64,000 nucleotides of DNA, from NCBI GenBank assembly GCA_001972305.1, contig BDDD01000538.1, positions 480,704 to 544,703 on the forward strand, in the 5' to 3' direction. This document shows positions 12,143-22,622 of the stretch, in pieces. The translations under genes were made by a program, and so were the position numbers. Position 1 is the stretch's first letter; each line of letters begins with the position of its first letter. This DNA is from Cephalotus follicularis (lineage: Eukaryota; Streptophyta; Magnoliopsida; Oxalidales; Cephalotaceae). The notes beneath the pieces are model-generated. The model saw nothing but the letters and a program-made list of their open reading frames with translations, was not told where the DNA came from and ran no database searches.

Positions 12143-15100
12143 ATGTCAGGCGATCAGAGTTGGATGCGGAGACGGGTTTTGAATCACAGATTGAATCCTG
12201 AATTTCTAGTGGGTGTGAACGAGTTTTTACAGTTTGCCTTTGGAAATGAGCAGTTTGTTTACGAGGGCAAAATAAAATGCCCTTGCAACAGATGCAAGCT
12301 ATTGAAGTTTGGGACTAAGGAAGAAGTTAAGTACAATCTGTTCAGTAAGGGTTTACCCTTGAATATACAAGGTGGGACCAACATGGAGAAATGCCTCAGA
12401 ATCATATAGTAAATAGAAACGTCATGTATGAAAGGGCTGGTCCGAGTAATCCTTGGAGGGATTTTGTTACCGATGTAGGAGGTTTTCAGTATGATCTTAA
12501 TCAAGAGGATACAATGCCTGAAGATCCTAATCCTGCTGCACAGAAATTTTATAGTCTTCTGCGGGAGGCAGATGAGCCATTAATTGGGGGCAGTGAAAAA
12601 ACGACTAAGTTATCCACCATGATGCGAATATTGAATTTAAAGTCCAGATTTATGATTCCAGAGGCAGGAACAACAGAGATTTTACTAATAGTGAATAGTG
12701 TCTTACCAGAGGGTACGGTGCTTCCCAAAAATTATTACCATTTGAAGCAACATATGAAGGCCTTGGGATTAGGTTATGAAAAAATTGATGCATGTTTGAC
12801 TGATTGTGTGCTATATTACAGGGAGCATAGGTCGTTGCATGAATGTCCAACATGTCATCATCCAAGGTATAAATCATCACGTAAAAACTTTGTACCCTAC
12901 AAGGTTTTGCGTTACTTTCCTCTTACACCGAGATTACAGAGACTGTTTTACTCAAACAAAACTACTGAATATATGCATTGGCATGCAAGTAGAGTCCATA
13001 ATGAGATGGAGGAGGAACCTGTAATGGTGCACCCTGCTGACGGTGTAGCTTGGAAGCACTTTGATAGTACCTTTTCCAGAATTTGCTGTGGAAGTTGGGA
13101 ATGTCAGACTGGGTTTGGCTACAGATGGGTTTAGTCCATTTGGGGTTAGCAGTAAGACCTACTCTTGTTGGCCAGTATTTTTTTCCGTACAATATCCCGC
13201 CTTGGATGTGTATGACGAAACCTTTCATGTTTTTGACATTGATCATAGAGGGCCCAAGAGGCCCTGGGAAGGATATTGATGTGTATTTACGGCCACTCAT
13301 TGACGAGTTACAGATGTTATGGGAAAATGGGGTTGAGACCTATGATGCATCACGAAGGAAAACTTTAATATGAACGCAGCATTACTGTGGACAATTAACG
13401 ACTTCCCGGCATACGGGATGTTGTCCGGATGGAGCACACACTGTGGTTTTGCTTGCCCTTGTTGCATGCAAGGCACGAAGGGTTTTTGGTTGAGTAATGG
13501 TGGAAAACATTCATGGTTTGACTGTCATCGTAAGTTCTTGCCTCTAGATCATCCATTCAGGGGTGACAAGAAAGGGTTCTTGAAACGGAGACGTGAAAGA
13601 AATGTTGGTGTGGAACGGTTGCAGGGTGATCAAATTGCATCCCAATTGTCACAGTTTCATCAAGTTCAATTTGGCAAAGGCGTAGATTCGTAGAAGTTGC
13701 CTGGATATGGAACTCATCACAACTGGACAAAACTCAGTATATTTTTTGAGCTTCCATATTGGAGTGCATTACTTATCCATCACAAATTGGATGTTATGCA
13801 CGTTGAGAAAAATGTCTTCGACAATTTGTTCAACACAATCATGGATGTGCCGTAAAAAACAAAAGACAATTTGAAATCTCGTACAGACCTGGTACAATTG
13901 GACATTAGACGTCATTTACACCCCGTTACTGTGGGTGACATGCTGAGAGTGCCTAAAGCTAAGTATTGTTTGACAGGGCAAGAGATTAAAAAAGTATGTG
14001 AGTGGATGGTCGACATCAAGTTCCCTGATGGTTATGTTTCAAACATTTCGCGGTGTGTCAATGCTTCTAGCTGTAAAATATCGGGTTTCAAGAGTCATGA
14101 TTGTCACGTCTTAATGCAAAGGTTGTTACCAACAGCTTTCTGTGAGTTCTTACATCAACATATTTCTCAAGTTGTGGCTGAAGTCAGTCAATTTTTTCGG
14201 CGTATATGTTCAACAATAATAAGGGAATCAAATATGGCTACGCTACATAATGATATTGTCCAGACAGTTTGTAAGCTGGAGAAGATATTTCCCCCATCTT
14301 TCTTTGATTGTATGGAACATCTTCTCATACACATGCCATATGAAGTAATACTTTGTGGACCTGTACAACATGTATGGATGTATCCCAGTGAAAGGTACAA
14401 ATTTATTTACGCTATCATTTTTGAACCAGTAATTTAACTCTAATATATATTTGTAGTATATTGCAAGCTTAAATATATGAACTTTCTTTTTAATCAATCC
14501 TAGAGAATTGCATGACCTAAAGAAAAAGGTGACGAACAAAGCTCGAGTCGAAGGATCAATAGCAGAAGCATACCTCGTTGAGGAACTTACGATACTTGCC
14601 GCACATTTCTTTGACCACGACACCCCATCGAAGTTAAATCGAATTGTACGGAACTTTGATGGGGGTGAAATTCTGTCACATGGGAGATTGGCTATATTTT
14701 GTCATCCAGGTACTCCACTTGGAAATATGTCAAAAGATTATATGAGTCACGTGGACTACAAAGCTGCTTACTTGTACATACTTCTAAATTGTGAAGAAGC
14801 TGGACAATTCGTTACGTAAGTATCTTAGCCCACTATGATAAGTTTTTATTTTTTATCCTATTAACTGTATAATGCCATGTAGTGAATACGAAGAAAGTCT
14901 ACGAGGTTTGAATCCATACATCGCAAATGAAGCAATTGAAAGAGAGAAAGAGAAATACTTTGTAGGGTGGTTTCAATCACGAGTAAGTATCTAGCTAGCA
15001 TTGAGTGGACATTATTTTTGTCAACTGGAAATGTTTCAAGCATTTTGATCCTAATATAACCATCAATTCGCCTTTTTCCTAGGTTGGCGGTGATATGACT

Positions 15101-15876
15101 GTGGATCGACTGTTACGACAGCTAGCCTCGGGACCATATACATCAATTTGTAGTCGGTCTGGCTATGTGTGTAATGGATTTAAATTTCAGACTAGGTTTG
15201 CGTCTGCTCACCAAGTAACCCAAAATTGTGGGGTGACGATCAGGGGAAGCATATAGGATGAAAGTTTTACTAGTGACTACTACGGGTTTTTGGTTGATGT
15301 TATTCGACTCGAATTCCACGGTAACAATAATCATCTTGTTTTGTTTCGATGTGACTGGATTGACCCTACAGAAAGAGGTACATGGGTGGATGAGTTTGGT
15401 ATTGTCTGTGTCAATCCCTCACGGATGTTTAAGACATACGAGCCGTTTGTGTTGGCAAGTCAAGCTGTGTAGGTCTTCTATGTCCCTACCGTGACAAACA
15501 AAAAGAAATACAAGAATTGGCTTACGGTGGTCATGACTAAGGCTACGAGCATTTAGAATGTTAAGGAATATGTTGCAGCTAATGACACCACCCCTGGACT
15601 AGACGAGGTGTTACAAGAAGATGATCGCACGTGTGCAAAATTACATGATATTGGTCCTAATGATGATGAAGGTTCTCTTTGTAGAGATGGGGATGAGAAG
15701 ATAGTTCCCTTACCTGATGTCGAGGCTATTGAAGAAGGAGATGTAGACGAAGATCTTCTTGATGACAATGACTCAGATACTGAGGATGAGGAGGGCATGG
15801 AATTTAATTCGTCTGATGGATCTAATGATGAGAACATGAGTGATGATGATGATCTGCGATTTATTCTGTCATGCTA
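12143..15876 (+). pseudogene. TNP2-like CACTA transposase gene, decayed
   Basis: The start chosen is MSGDQSWMRRR at 12143, where the transposase-associated N-terminal domain begins (WM...FLVGVNEFLQFAF, then IKCPCNRCK). The TNP2/Transposase_21 core follows: YYREHRSLHECPTCHHPRYK, the motif RLGLATDGFSPFG near 13105, LLWTINDFPAYGMLSGWSTH near 13380, and HKLDVMHVEKNVFDNL near 13790. A DUF4218-like part covers about 14030-14394 and a DUF4216-like part about 15230-15430 (VDVIRLEFHGN, WVDEFGIVCVN), then an acidic tail rich in D and E. Likely introns are 14395-14503, 14816-14881 and 14981-15082, all GT...AG. It is dead: frame shifts between 13134 and 13290 and near 13370, and in-frame stops near 13691, 13854, 15254, 15470 and 15553. 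An intact protein would bind the terminal repeats and excise and insert the element. Confidence 0.88.
14395..14503 (+). other. Intron in the TNP2-like gene
   Basis: GT at 14395 and AG at 14502-14503. Joining the flanks gives MYPSER followed by ELHDLKKKVTNKARVEGS, which matches the conserved MYP-ER...L...RPEGSIAE stretch of this family. The splice signals have survived although the gene has not. Confidence 0.75.
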
Positions 15877-16053
15877 ATTTGGAATTTTTGTTTTCATTAT
15901 TATAATTGTGAATAATAAATATGTATTTGTTAGCTGTTAGAGAATGCGTAATTCTAAATTGGTAAATTACGTGATTCTATTTTGTACATATTTGGTACGA
16001 CGTTTCTATCACCTGTCATTTTATATTAACAATTACAGATATTTTACATAGAC

Positions 16054-18051
16054 ATGGCTCGTGAAAGTCGATCTTATCGTTCTACCTCTATGAGTGGACG
16101 TGGTAGAGGTATGTCTCCTCGTGCTGATGATGGGGAGCATGGCTTCACAGGCACCACCAGTGGTACGTATGTTGTTGAACTCTATTCTTTAATACAAAAT
16201 TAATGACTCAGCTTTTTAAGTTTACAGATATGAATTATGTTCGTATTCTTTGATAATGCACGTGCTTCACAGGCACCCCTCCACAGGCACTGCTAGTGGT
16301 TTGTTATTTTTCTTCAATATAATAGGAAAACTTGTTAAACTTATGAATATAATGGATATATAAATCTTTTCAATCATGTCACTTGATTCACAATATATTG
16401 TAGGTTCTCAGTCCCGTACTAGAGGACCCACTGTAGGTATTGATCTTCCGGCACAGCCGGAGGATCGGGTGTATGTATCGATCATTGGAGAGAGGTAGCT
16501 ATACATATGGATTTAAAATTATTCTAACGATGATGAATCTCATGTGAATGTATTCACCATAATTTTTTATTTGGTTTTGCAGTGACTTTCCAGTCCCTAA
16601 AGTTAAATCCAAGATCGGCTCGTTGTTTAGAAGTATGTTGCTACAACGCTGGCACAAACACAGTTCGTGGCCTCAGGAAGAGCGTGATCAGCTGTGGGAT
16701 AAGTTATGTGTAAGTCAATTGTTTAACATTTTATTTTGTCACGCTGTATACATGTATTATTCAATTGTCTGTCCCGCATACATAGTTTTCTAACAACCTT
16801 AAATGATTTTGTATTTGTAGGAGTTTTTTTCTTTTGATTCCCCAGGCAAAGCTCGAGCAATGTTTGACCAGTACTGCAAAATTAATTACAAAAAGTGGAT
16901 GTGCGATTTGAGGAATGAGTCGAAGATGCTTGCAAAAGTAAATGACCTCACAGAGGCTTGCAGGCAGTTCCCCCCAAGAACCATTCCCCCACCAGTTTGG
17001 GAGCAACTGATGGATATATGGTTGGATCCTGGTTGGCATGTTACCTCTTCAAGGCATAAGAACAATAGGTCTAGTGCAAGTCATCTTCCCTACACTGGAG
17101 GAAATCGCAGTATGAGCCAACGGCTGAAGGAGGCGGTACATAACCGAGAACTTAATCTTTATTAACCATTTATTTCTTACTTGTTATCCATTAACTTGTG
17201 TTGTTTTTTTTATTTTTTGTATTTAGGAGAAAAATAATGAATACTTTGCAGATATTTTTAGTAAATTTCACACTCCTAGAGACGCTACTGAGCCTCGTGA
17301 AGAAGTTGTTACTTTCTTTGTAAGTTATACTGTCAGTGAATTTAGTATCAAGTGAATATGATTCAATCTGTGATTAAAATCTTCGGGAATAACATACATA
17401 ATTTTTTTAATTGTTTCTATTCAGAATACGTACAAAAAGCTGAAGGCGGATGCTGCAATGAGAGGAGGAGGAGAAGGGGAGGCGAGGGCATCATCACAAC
17501 CACCTGGGAAGGTGGTTGACTTGGACATGTGGTTGGAGACAGTGGGAAAGCCGAAGAAGGGGTTAATTCGTGGCTTTGGAAATTTTATCAATGCTAAAAA
17601 GGAAAAGAAGAAGTATCAATCGAGCTCATCATCATGCCATGTAGACAGCGGAGCTTTAGTTCGTGGTGGTCCTGATCTTACTTCTAGTGTGCCTGATGCG
17701 TGCATGGAGGTGGTGGTTCAATGACATATTGGAGGGCTGCGTGAGGAACTTATGGCAGCCATGAGCGTGCAACTTGCAACTATTCAGGACATGCTTGCAA
17801 CGCATATGAGAGGGTCATATCCTGGAGCGTCGCACAATACCCCAAATGCGACTACACACTTTGATCCTGGTGTTGGTCCTCCACATAGGGTTACTCACCC
17901 AGCAGCTCCTCCAGCGCAATTTGGTCAGCCTACCCCTTCTCGGCAGCGTGCTTATCATGACCCGCCTTCTCCGTACCCAAATGTTCATATGTATCGGTCA
18001 CAGCATGATGATGATGATGATGATGATGATAATAATGAGGATGATGATTAG
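16054..18051 (+). pseudogene. Second CACTA gene with Transposase_24 (PttA/En-Spm) domain, damaged
   Basis: It begins MARESRSYRSTSMSGRGRGM at 16054. Exons recognisable by sequence: 16583-16710 (KVKSKIGSLFR...RWHKHSSWP), 16821-17131 (KINYKKWMCDLRNESKML ... RTIPPPVWEQLMDIW ... SHLPYTGGNRSM), 17227-17320 (EYFADIFSKFHTPRDATEP) and 17425-17724, then a proline-rich tail ending in a run of aspartates at 18051. Exon borders have GT...AG introns (for example GTAAGTC after 16710 and TTGTAG before 16821). This is the partner gene of plant CACTA elements, thought to act with the TNP2 protein, in the role TNPA has in maize En/Spm. A stop lies near 17722, before the tail, and one near 16495, so it is probably non-functional or only partly expressed. 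Confidence 0.8.
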
Positions 18052-18225
18052 ATGTGATTGGCGTCAAAGTTTCTTTAGGTAATAAGTTGTTTCTATTTGC
18101 ATATGTATTCTTAACTATATATTTATGTACACATTGCTCTTAGAAGGAGTAATCTTGAATTGATAGGTTATTATGTGTTTTACAGGTCTTCTATGTCACG
18201 ATTGGCATTTAGGTTAGGTTATGTG

Positions 18226-18273
18226 ATTAGTATCAAACTTGGAGATATAGTTCCGGCTGATGCTCGTCTACTT
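18226..18273 (+). pseudogene. Captured fragment of a plasma-membrane H+-ATPase gene, piece 1
   Basis: It translates as ISIKLGDIVPADARLL, the strongly conserved actuator-domain motif of P-type proton pumps (plant AHA family: ISIKLGDIxPADARLLEGD). The match stops after LL. It lies just downstream of the transposon's second gene and in the same sense. A second piece of the same gene is at 18717-18752, about 70 codons further along in the normal protein, with a LOG fragment in between. Confidence 0.75.
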
Positions 18274-18472
18274 GTGACTCTTGTCTTGTGTAACTTTAGA
18301 ATAGCAAAGAGTTATTGACTCACCACCAGTTTGTATTTACTACACTGTTACTGTTATAGAGCCAAATAACTTTAGATTCTGATTGCAGGTTGTTGATCAG
18401 TTTTGTGCTTTAAAGATTAGGGCTTTTTTTTAAATCTTCAATAATTCTTATGTGTACTATGTTGAGCCAAAG

Positions 18473-18716
18473 ATAACTGGTGAAACTGTTGGAGAGGTAA
18501 GGCCAGTAGCAGACATGCATCAAAGAAAGGCAGAAATGGCCCGCCACTCTGATTGTTTTATTGCTTTGCCAGGTCCCATCTCACTCTACACGAATCAATA
18601 TTGCAAATAGAATCCGCACTTTTACCCCTTTTGTCCCCAAAAATATAAATGGGTTTGAATCTTTATCTAATATTTTATGGTTTCAGGTGGGTATGGTACT
18701 TTGGAGGAGCTATTGG
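18473..18716 (+). pseudogene. Captured fragment of a cytokinin-activating LOG gene (two exons, one intron)
   Basis: Exon 18473-18572 encodes [20 protein letters not shown] and on to [13 protein letters not shown]. The intron 18573-18686 has GT...AG ends, and the next exon encodes GGYGTLEELLE. PGGYGTLEE is the signature of LOG phosphoribohydrolases, which release active cytokinin from its riboside monophosphate, and the arginine and lysine in MHQRKAEM are the usual conserved ones. The fragment stops abruptly at the LOG helix and runs without a gap into the H+-ATPase motif at 18717. Retention of the intron shows it was taken as genomic DNA and not from mRNA. Confidence 0.88.
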
Positions 18717-18752
18717 AAGGCTGCTCACCTAGTTGATTCTGCTAACCAAGTT
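18717..18752 (+). pseudogene. Captured fragment of the H+-ATPase gene, piece 2
   Basis: It translates as KAAHLVDSANQV, matching the proton-pump motif FFGKAAHLVDSTNQVGHFQ. It follows the last LOG codon directly. Collinear with piece 1 at 18226, it suggests that an H+-ATPase segment was captured first and the LOG piece then landed inside it. Confidence 0.72.
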
Positions 18753-18867
18753 GTTGATGGTTTGTTCTTTATTCTCACACATGAAACACCTGCTCTTGTA
18801 TTGTGTATGGCTGTTTAAATAATTAAGCTATATGTATTCACTTATATATGGTATCATTCCTTTGCAG

Positions 18868-19674
18868 ATTATGGAGCTGGTGCTGATGATCATGGATCTA
18901 CCCTCGTCACCAGAGGTGCGGGCCCCATCCTTCGCAAAGGCACCGGCGGTCGATCTTCTGTTAGGTAGACCCTACACACACACACACACACACCCCCACC
19001 GTAAAGTCTACATCTTTTTATTTGTTTATTTTTTGGGAATCTTAACTTGTGCTTTTTGCAGCGGCATTATTGCTGCTGTTTTGGGAGCCACTGGCTTTCT
19101 TGGTCGTTATCTTGTTCAACAACTTGGTCTGTACTACTACTTAACTCTATTCTCTTTTTCTTCTTTTAGCTTCGATTTCATTTTAACCATCAATTTATTT
19201 ATTTATTTATCTAAAATGGGAACTCAAGTGTTGGTTCCCTTCCGAGGTTGTGAAGATTCAACTCGTCATCTCAAGTTGATGGGCGATTTGGGACATGTTG
19301 ATATATAGATCTATAGATACCTATTTGTTTATAATATATTATTTATACACTATACTATTGGTATGCACTGTTGTATCAGCTCAGGTCTTGTCGGTTTGTT
19401 TTTATTATTTATAATCTACTCAGGTAGTACACATGACAGAATCCCAAGAGATGAGGATTCTGTCAAGGCTGTCATGGCAAAGGCTAATGTTGTTATCAAT
19501 CTTATTGGTATCATATCAACCTCTTTCCTAATTTCCATACTTTTTACTTAAGTTATCTCAACTCAAGTTTTCCTTTTTGTAAGTTTTTAATTGCATGCCT
19601 AGTCCTTGTCCCTGTTGCCAGGAAGGGAATTTGAGACAAGAAATTACAACTTTGAGGAAGTGAACCATGCAATG
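18868..19674 (+). pseudogene. Captured fragment of the mitochondrial complex I NDUFA9 gene (five exons)
   Basis: Exons in order are 18868-18964 ([20 protein letters not shown]...), 19062-19126 ([20 protein letters not shown], the NAD(P)-binding GxxGxxG turn), about 19211-19302 ([20 protein letters not shown]...), about 19439-19507 (SVKAVMAKANVVINLIG) and 19622-19674 (GREFETRNYNFEEVNHAM). These match plant NADH dehydrogenase 1 alpha subcomplex subunit 9, an atypical short-chain dehydrogenase-like accessory subunit of complex I. Introns are kept, one with an AC repeat (18975-18994). The acceptor before exon 3 and the join after exon 3 are damaged. Only the N-terminal part of the gene is present. 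Confidence 0.9.
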
Positions 19675-19805
19675 GTATCTATAACCCTGAAAGTTTCATT
19701 TTCATTTACACTTTTTTTATAGTTCACGTTGAGCTTTTATGATGATAGTTTGCATCATTTTATCATAATAAAGTGGACAAAAAATAGTAGATACTTCTTG
19801 ACAGG

Positions 19806-19957
19806 TGATTAGAATGATATGATTTAGATTTAGGTGTGGTCTGTTGAGGGCTAAGCCCAAATATATCAACTGTGTTTTTCTTTACATGGGGCATAGTCCG
19901 ATAAACGAATACATCATGCCTTATTTTTGGGAGAATTTAAGAGTTTGAATTTATTTT
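19806..19957 (+). repeat. Direct repeat, copy 1 (150 bp), upstream of the transporter fragment
   Basis: Starts GATTAGAATGATATGATTTA and includes GGCATAGTCCGATAAACGAA. A copy with about eight differences is at 20890-21039. The pair brackets the captured amino acid transporter fragment. Confidence 0.9.
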
Positions 19958-20027
19958 GGGATATCTTGGCTTCTCTTAAGAAGTTTTGAACCTTACCATT
20001 GACCAATTTTCTCACTCATAATTACAG

Positions 20028-20717
20028 GTAAAGAATCCTCATCGAGATTTTCCCTTGGGTATAGGGATAGCTTTGTCCATATGTTGTGTTTTGTATATGC
20101 TTGTATCCGCTGTTATTGTTGGCTTATTACCGCATTATGCTCTGGATCCGGACACCCCTATCTCTACTGTGTTCTCTACCTGTGGGATGCAATGGCCAGT
20201 GTAAGTACATTATGTTGCTTGTAGTTTGTTGGGGTACCTTACTCCTCGAAATATGAAGGCCTTTCTTTGAATTTGTATGCTTTAAGACCATTTTTAACTC
20301 CATCTGATTGCAGGTATATATTGATGACTGGAGCTATTACAGCACTCTGTGCAAGTTTGATGGGTTCGATTCTTGCTCAGGTATGCAAAAAGCTCCTACT
20401 TTTATTTTCAATTGACTATGGCACAGTATTGAAGTAGATTTTGGCTAGAGTGAACTTCTCTAAAATAAAATAATTGCTTCATTTCAAGATTCTTGCTTAC
20501 ATTGTATGTGAGATAATTTGTACTTGTTTGTATACCAATGGTGGAAATAGTGCACAGATACACTATTTTTTTTTCTCGGCTAGAGATGGATTGCTGCCTT
20601 CGTTCTTTTCAGACATCAGTAAATGCACCCAAGTTCCAGTTAAGAGCACCATAACAACTGGTATTCTTGTTGCAATGTTGGCTTTTTTTTATGGATGTTT
20701 CACAATTGGCGGAGATG
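20028..20717 (+). pseudogene. Captured fragment of a cationic amino acid transporter (CAT) gene (three exons)
   Basis: Exon 20028-20200 encodes VKNPHRDFPLGIGIALSICC and on to LDPDTPISTVFSTCGMQWPV. Exon 20314-20380 encodes YILMTGAITALCASLMGSIL, and exon 20579-20717 starts ARDGLLPSFFSDISKCTQVP. This is the middle of a plant CAT-type APC-superfamily transporter (NPxRDLPLGI and ARDGLLP motifs), membrane proteins that move basic amino acids. GT...AG introns are retained. The third exon loses family resemblance after LAFF. The fragment is bracketed by a 150-bp direct repeat. Confidence 0.88.
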
Positions 20718-20889
20718 GTAAGTTAGATGTCCCATCAGTAAGAACACGTCTTTCAGTGATAGGATGCGCTCAATATGTAGAAAAAAATATGATTTTTCCA
20801 TGTATATGAGGGCTGAGCAATATGTGTTTTTCTCATAAATATTATTTTCATCAATCCAAATTGGATTTCATCAATCCATCATTAATTGA

Positions 20890-21039
20890 GATTAGAATGA
20901 TATGATTTAGATTTAGGTGTGGTCTGTTGAGGGCTGAGCCCAAATATACCAACTGTGTTTTTCTTTACAGGGGGCATAGTCCGATAAACGAATACATCAT
21001 GCCCGATTTTTGGGAGAATTTAAGAGTTAGAATTTATTT
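20890..21039 (+). repeat. Direct repeat, copy 2 (150 bp), downstream of the transporter fragment
   Basis: About 95% like 19806-19957 by eye. It ends just before the kinesin fragment. Confidence 0.9.
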
Positions 21040-21099
21040 GAGTTGATCTTTCTGCTTGCATGACTTTGCTTTACCCTACCGTTAATTATTTTATTGTAG

Positions 21100-21533
21100 C
21101 TTGTGTTAGTCCTGCTGATTCGAATGTGGAGGAGACCCTAAACACTTTGAAGTATGCAAATCGTGCTCGTAACATTCAAAACAAGGCAGTTGTAAGTTTT
21201 CTTTTGTGAAATAGGTATTTGTTTTGGAGTGTTAAGCTTTCCTTTCTAACGACTTTTTCTTGTCTTCTTGATGCTAGATCAATCGCGATCATGGGGCAAC
21301 TCATATGCAAAGAATGCAGAGCCAAATAGAGCAATTGCAAGCTGAGCTTCTTTTTTATCGTGGTAATGCTGGAGCACCATTTGATGAATTTCAGGTATAT
21401 ATCCATGTTTAATTTTTTCAGTTTTTGTGCAGATGATATTGAAGATGAAAAAAGGGAGCTAGAACATTCTTCTCTTCAAGAAACATTGGATATGGAGCTC
21501 AAAGAGCTGGATAAGAGACTTGAACAAAAGGAG
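21100..21533 (+). pseudogene. Captured fragment of a kinesin-4 type motor gene (three exons)
   Basis: Exon 21100-21191 encodes [20 protein letters not shown] then [10 protein letters not shown], the end of the motor domain and neck of kinesin-4 (KIF4/FRA1-like) proteins. Exon 21278-21394 encodes INRDHGATHMQRMQSQIEQL and AELLFYRG, and exon 21433-21533 the coiled-coil part DDIEDEKRELEHSSLQETLD to LDKRLEQKE. Introns 21192-21277 and 21395-21432 carry GT...AG, though the second is only 38 bases, so part of the source was lost. Kinesin-4 motors in plants move along cortical microtubules and affect cell wall deposition. Only a middle slice is here. Confidence 0.87.
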
Positions 21534-21865
21534 GTTAATTACTGTCTAGATTGCAACTGCTAGTGTCATGTATATATTACAGCCTAATTGTACACAAATT
21601 GCTATAAGCCTGTTGATCATATTTTTTCTAATGAATTGGCAATTTTTCTTTTATACTGTTGCTCACGTACTTGCAATATTTGGATCAGCACATAGGAATC
21701 AAAGAAAATGTTAATGGTAAATCATCATAGATCAAAGAAAATGTTAATGGTAAATCATCATAGTGGTTGCTTGTCCACCAAACAATCTAATTTATAATAG
21801 ACCAAAAGTGATTGATCACAACAACCATGGTAACAAAATTTATATAATTCTCACAAACCGCAACC
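21534..21865. other. Non-coding transposon DNA with a 33-bp tandem duplication
   Basis: The unit starting ATCAAAGAAAATGTTAATGG occurs twice in tandem at 21698-21730 and 21731-21763. No coding content is seen. It separates the gene cargo from the subterminal repeats. Confidence 0.75.
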
Positions 21866-22600
21866 TTATAAAATTAATTTTATTTCCAAAATTAAAATCA
21901 TTGTTAATTGCCGACCGCTTTTGGATTTCCCGACCGTCCAAGGCGGTTGGGCATTACAACATAAAAATTAATTTTATTTAAAAAATTATGCTAATTGCCG
22001 ACCGTTTTTGTATTTACCGACCGCTAATGGCGGTCGGAAAACCCATATAAAAATTAATTTTATTTCAAAGATTATTGTTAATAGTTGACCGCTCCAAGAT
22101 TTCCCAACAGCTAAGTGCGGTCGGGAAACCCTTATGAAATTAATTTAATTTTAAAAATTGTTGCTAATTCCCGACCGCTTTCGGATTTACCGACCGCTAC
22201 TAGCGGTCCGAGAATACTCATCAAATTAATTTAATTTCAAATTTTTTGCTAATCGCCGACCGCTTACATATTTAGCGACCGTTAAAGGGGTCGGCGAAAC
22301 CCTTATAAAATTAATTTAATTTCAAAATTTTCTTTCATTTCCCAACCGCTAGTAACATTCCCCGACCGCGTCTGTGGTCGGCAAAACCCACGCAAAATTA
22401 ATATCCTGACAACGATCAACAGCAACCGCTTCCCCTGCCGACCGTTTTAACGGTCGGCAAATGATAAAGGCGGTCGGGGAAACGGTCGGGCTATAATCTG
22501 CAACCCTATTATAAGCGGCCTTCAGTGCGGTCGGGAAGGCGGTCGGGGAAACCTTTGGCCGACCACTTTTGGGGTTTTCCCGACCGCTTTGGGGGTCGGG
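21866..22600 (+). repeat. CACTA subterminal repeats (about 85-bp units, CCGACCG-rich)
   Basis: Units begin with AAATTAATTTTATTT-like text near 21870, 21965, 22053, 22137, 22222, 22308 and 22394, each followed by GCTAATTGCCGACCGCTTT-like and GCGGTCGG words in opposite orientations. Arrays of a short motif in both orientations next to the ends are where En/Spm-type proteins bind. The last 200 bases are a dense set of CCGACC/GGTCGG inverted words that can form hairpins. Confidence 0.88.
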
Positions 22601-22608
22601 AAATGCCC

Positions 22609-22622
22609 TTTTTCTAGTAGTG
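22609..22622 (+). repeat. CACTA terminal inverted repeat (right end)
   Basis: TTTTTCTAGTAGTG, the reverse complement of CACTACTAGAAAAA, is the standard plant CACTA terminus. The next three bases, GAA, would be one copy of the 3-bp target duplication. The matching left end is not in the window. Confidence 0.9.

Larger units (their letters stand above)
12143..22622 (+). mobile_element. CACTA (En/Spm) DNA transposon carrying host gene fragments
   Basis: The right end is clear. The terminus TTTTTCTAGTAGTG (reverse complement CACTACTAGAAAAA) ends at 22622 and is preceded by about 700 bases of CCGACCG-rich subterminal repeats. Two transposon genes (TNP2-type transposase at 12143-15876, Transposase_24 type at 16054-18051) lie on the plus strand. 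Between them and the terminus are fragments of five host genes, all in the same sense. The left terminus is not found, so the start given is the first transposase codon and the real element is longer or truncated. It sits in gypsy element C, whose sequence resumes at 22623. Confidence 0.88.

Noticed and set aside
12259-13300. Minus-strand frames over the transposase gene
   Set aside because: They are shadows of the TNP2-like gene on the plus strand.
18561-18818. A single 85-codon gene here
   Set aside because: It reads through intron and fragment junctions of captured LOG and H+-ATPase pieces in a frame that is not that of LOG.
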